Shown one piece after another: positions 5,919 through 7,035 of a stretch of 7,035 nucleotides of DNA. The stretch is from an uncultured Lachnospiraceae bacterium (GTDB lineage Bacteria > Bacillota_A > Clostridia > Lachnospirales > Lachnospiraceae). Within the stretch, counting starts at the first letter, position 1; each line of letters begins with the position of its first letter. The translations under genes were made by a program, and so were the position numbers. The notes beneath the pieces were generated by a model, which saw nothing but the letters and a program-made list of their open reading frames with translations, was not told the DNA's origin and ran no database searches. The stretch lies in the NCBI GenBank assembly GCA_900556645.1, contig USPJ01000053.1, positions 1 through 7,035 on the forward strand, written 5' to 3'.

Positions 5919-7035
5919 TCAATCCTCTAAAACTACTCGAATCATTTCCGTAAAGGAAGTAGTTCCGTCTAAAACCAACCTCACTGCTTCCTTTTTCAGG
6001 GATGACATACCCTGACTAGCTGCCAGCTTTCTCATCTCATCGGTGGATGCCCGTCTGGAAATGGCTACCCGAAGTTCCGACTTTACAGGCATCATCTCAT
6101 AGATACCGGTTCTACCATGGTATCCGGTCTCATTGCAAAGGACACATCCCTTTGGTTCATAAAGAGTCACCTCATCAATGGTATCTAAATCCATCATCCT
6201 CTTCTCCTCTTCACTGGCAAGACGTTTGGTCTTACAATGAGGACAAAGATTTCGCACCAGCCGCTGGGCAATTACCCCTCGAATTGCATCTGCCAACAGA
6301 TAACTCTCCACACCCATATCAATCAATCTGGTCATGGTTCCCGGTGCATCATTGGTATGTAGGGTACTCAATACCAAATGTCCGGTAATAGAGGCCTGTA
6401 CTGCAATTTCCGCTGTCTCCTGATCACGAATCTCACCAATCATGATAATATCCGGGTCCTGTCGCAAAATGGAACGCAGGGCACTGGCAAAGGTCAAATC
6501 CGCCTTTGGATTTACCTGTACCTGATTGACGCCATCAATATTTGCCTCCACCGGGTCTTCGACAGTAATAATATTCACATCTTCTGTATTCAATTCACTG
6601 ACTGCTGTATATAAAGTGGTAGACTTACCGCTTCCGGTAGGTCCCGTAACTAATATAATTCCGTTTGGATGTGAAACCCAGCGTCTTCTTTTCTCTGTTC
6701 AACGCCATCTTCTGTGCCAGACGCATTACACATTTTTCCCCGAAAACCGTAGGAAGAATAGAAACACGGATGTCATATTCTTTTCGGTCTACCATAAGAG
6801 TGATACGTCCGTCCTGTGGTTTTCTCTTCTCAGAAATGTCCATGCCGCCGATAATCTTTACACGGGTAATAATGGCACTTAAAAGATTCTTATCATAGGA
6901 CGCTTTTTCGTATAAAACACCGTCGATACGATAACGAATCCGCACCGTATTTTCCAACGGCTCAATATGTATATCCGATGCCCTCTGTCTGGTGGCCTGC
7001 TCAATCATGGATTTTACCAACTGAACAATGGGCGA
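5919..7035 (-). pseudogene. pilB: Pilus extension ATPase, broken before Walker A; 5' end beyond window
   Basis: PilB is the cytoplasmic hexameric ATPase that drives pilus extension. The window begins inside the gene at SPIVQLVKSMIEQA, followed by RASDIHIEP, RYRIDGVLY, KRKPQDGRI and GEKCVMRLAQK, all normal for the N2 domain. At LGF (6681-6673) the family continuity stops; this frame ends at TAA 6627-6625. The family pattern resumes in the +1 frame at PNG (6668-6660), then Walker [10 protein letters not shown], Asp box VEDPVE, Walker [15 protein letters not shown], His box [13 protein letters not shown] and the zinc-type cysteine pairs CPHC and CVLC, ending VVLED. Only 4 bases lie between LGF and PNG, where GspE/PilB relatives carry about 14 residues (42 bases), so 38 bases appear to be missing; 38 modulo 3 equals exactly the frame change seen. 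No good ATG, GTG or TTG start precedes Walker A in the second frame, so neither part alone should be an ATPase. An assembly error at this spot is the alternative. Confidence 0.9.

Noticed and set aside
5220..6640. Near-identical short segments in pilT and pilB (for example TACCAAATGTCCGGT at about 5232 and 6372, and CCGGGTCCTG at about 5310 and 6451).
   Set aside because: They encode the shared His box and Walker B region of two paralogous ATPases. They are homology, not a repeat element.
6625..6681. Programmed ribosomal frameshifting as an explanation for pilB.
   Set aside because: There is no slippery heptamer or long homopolymer in the overlap, and a frameshift would still leave 12-13 residues missing against the family.

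Overview
The whole window is the inside of one type IV pilus (T4P) assembly operon. Every gene lies on the minus strand, so transcription runs from position 7035 towards position 1. In transcription order the genes are pilB (extension ATPase; 5' end outside the window, coding frame broken), pilT (retraction ATPase), pilC (inner-membrane platform), pilA (major pilin candidate), pilD (prepilin peptidase; coding frame broken), pilMN (a fusion of the actin-like and bitopic alignment proteins) and pilO (3' end outside the window). I see no genes on the plus strand, no RNA genes, no mobile elements and no CRISPR.

The organism is most likely a Gram-positive Clostridia member, plausibly Lachnospiraceae. 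The reasons are strong AGGAGG-type ribosome binding sites, moderate base composition with A/T-rich gaps, a fused pilMN as in the Clostridioides difficile pilus cluster, and the absence of the outer-membrane parts (PilQ, PilP) that follow pilO in Gram-negative pil operons. The assignment is from gene content and sequence style, not from a database match.

The parts would work together as follows. PilD cuts the short charged leader from PilA and N-methylates it. PilB would drive pilin polymerisation on the PilC platform and PilT would depolymerise the fibre. PilM, PilN and PilO form the cytoplasmic and membrane alignment complex linking the motor to the envelope. Gaps between genes are short: pilB/pilT are adjacent or overlap by 1 nt, pilT-pilC 16 nt, pilA-pilD 55 nt, pilD-pilMN 84 nt, and pilMN/pilO overlap by 4 nt as ATGA. 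The longest gap, 129 nt before pilA, holds two small RNA hairpins. No convincing promoter or terminator is visible, so the operon probably starts upstream of pilB, outside the window.

The notable point is damage. PilB is interrupted just before its Walker A motif by what reads as a 38-nt deletion compared with the family. PilD is frameshifted near its last membrane helices, leaving both catalytic aspartates but separating the last 45 or so residues. The other five genes read cleanly. Either this strain has recently lost pilus extension while keeping an intact pilT, or both lesions are assembly errors, or (for pilD only) a nearby A7 tract allows frame switching. I did not find a new kind of system; the machinery itself is a recognised Gram-positive T4P apparatus.
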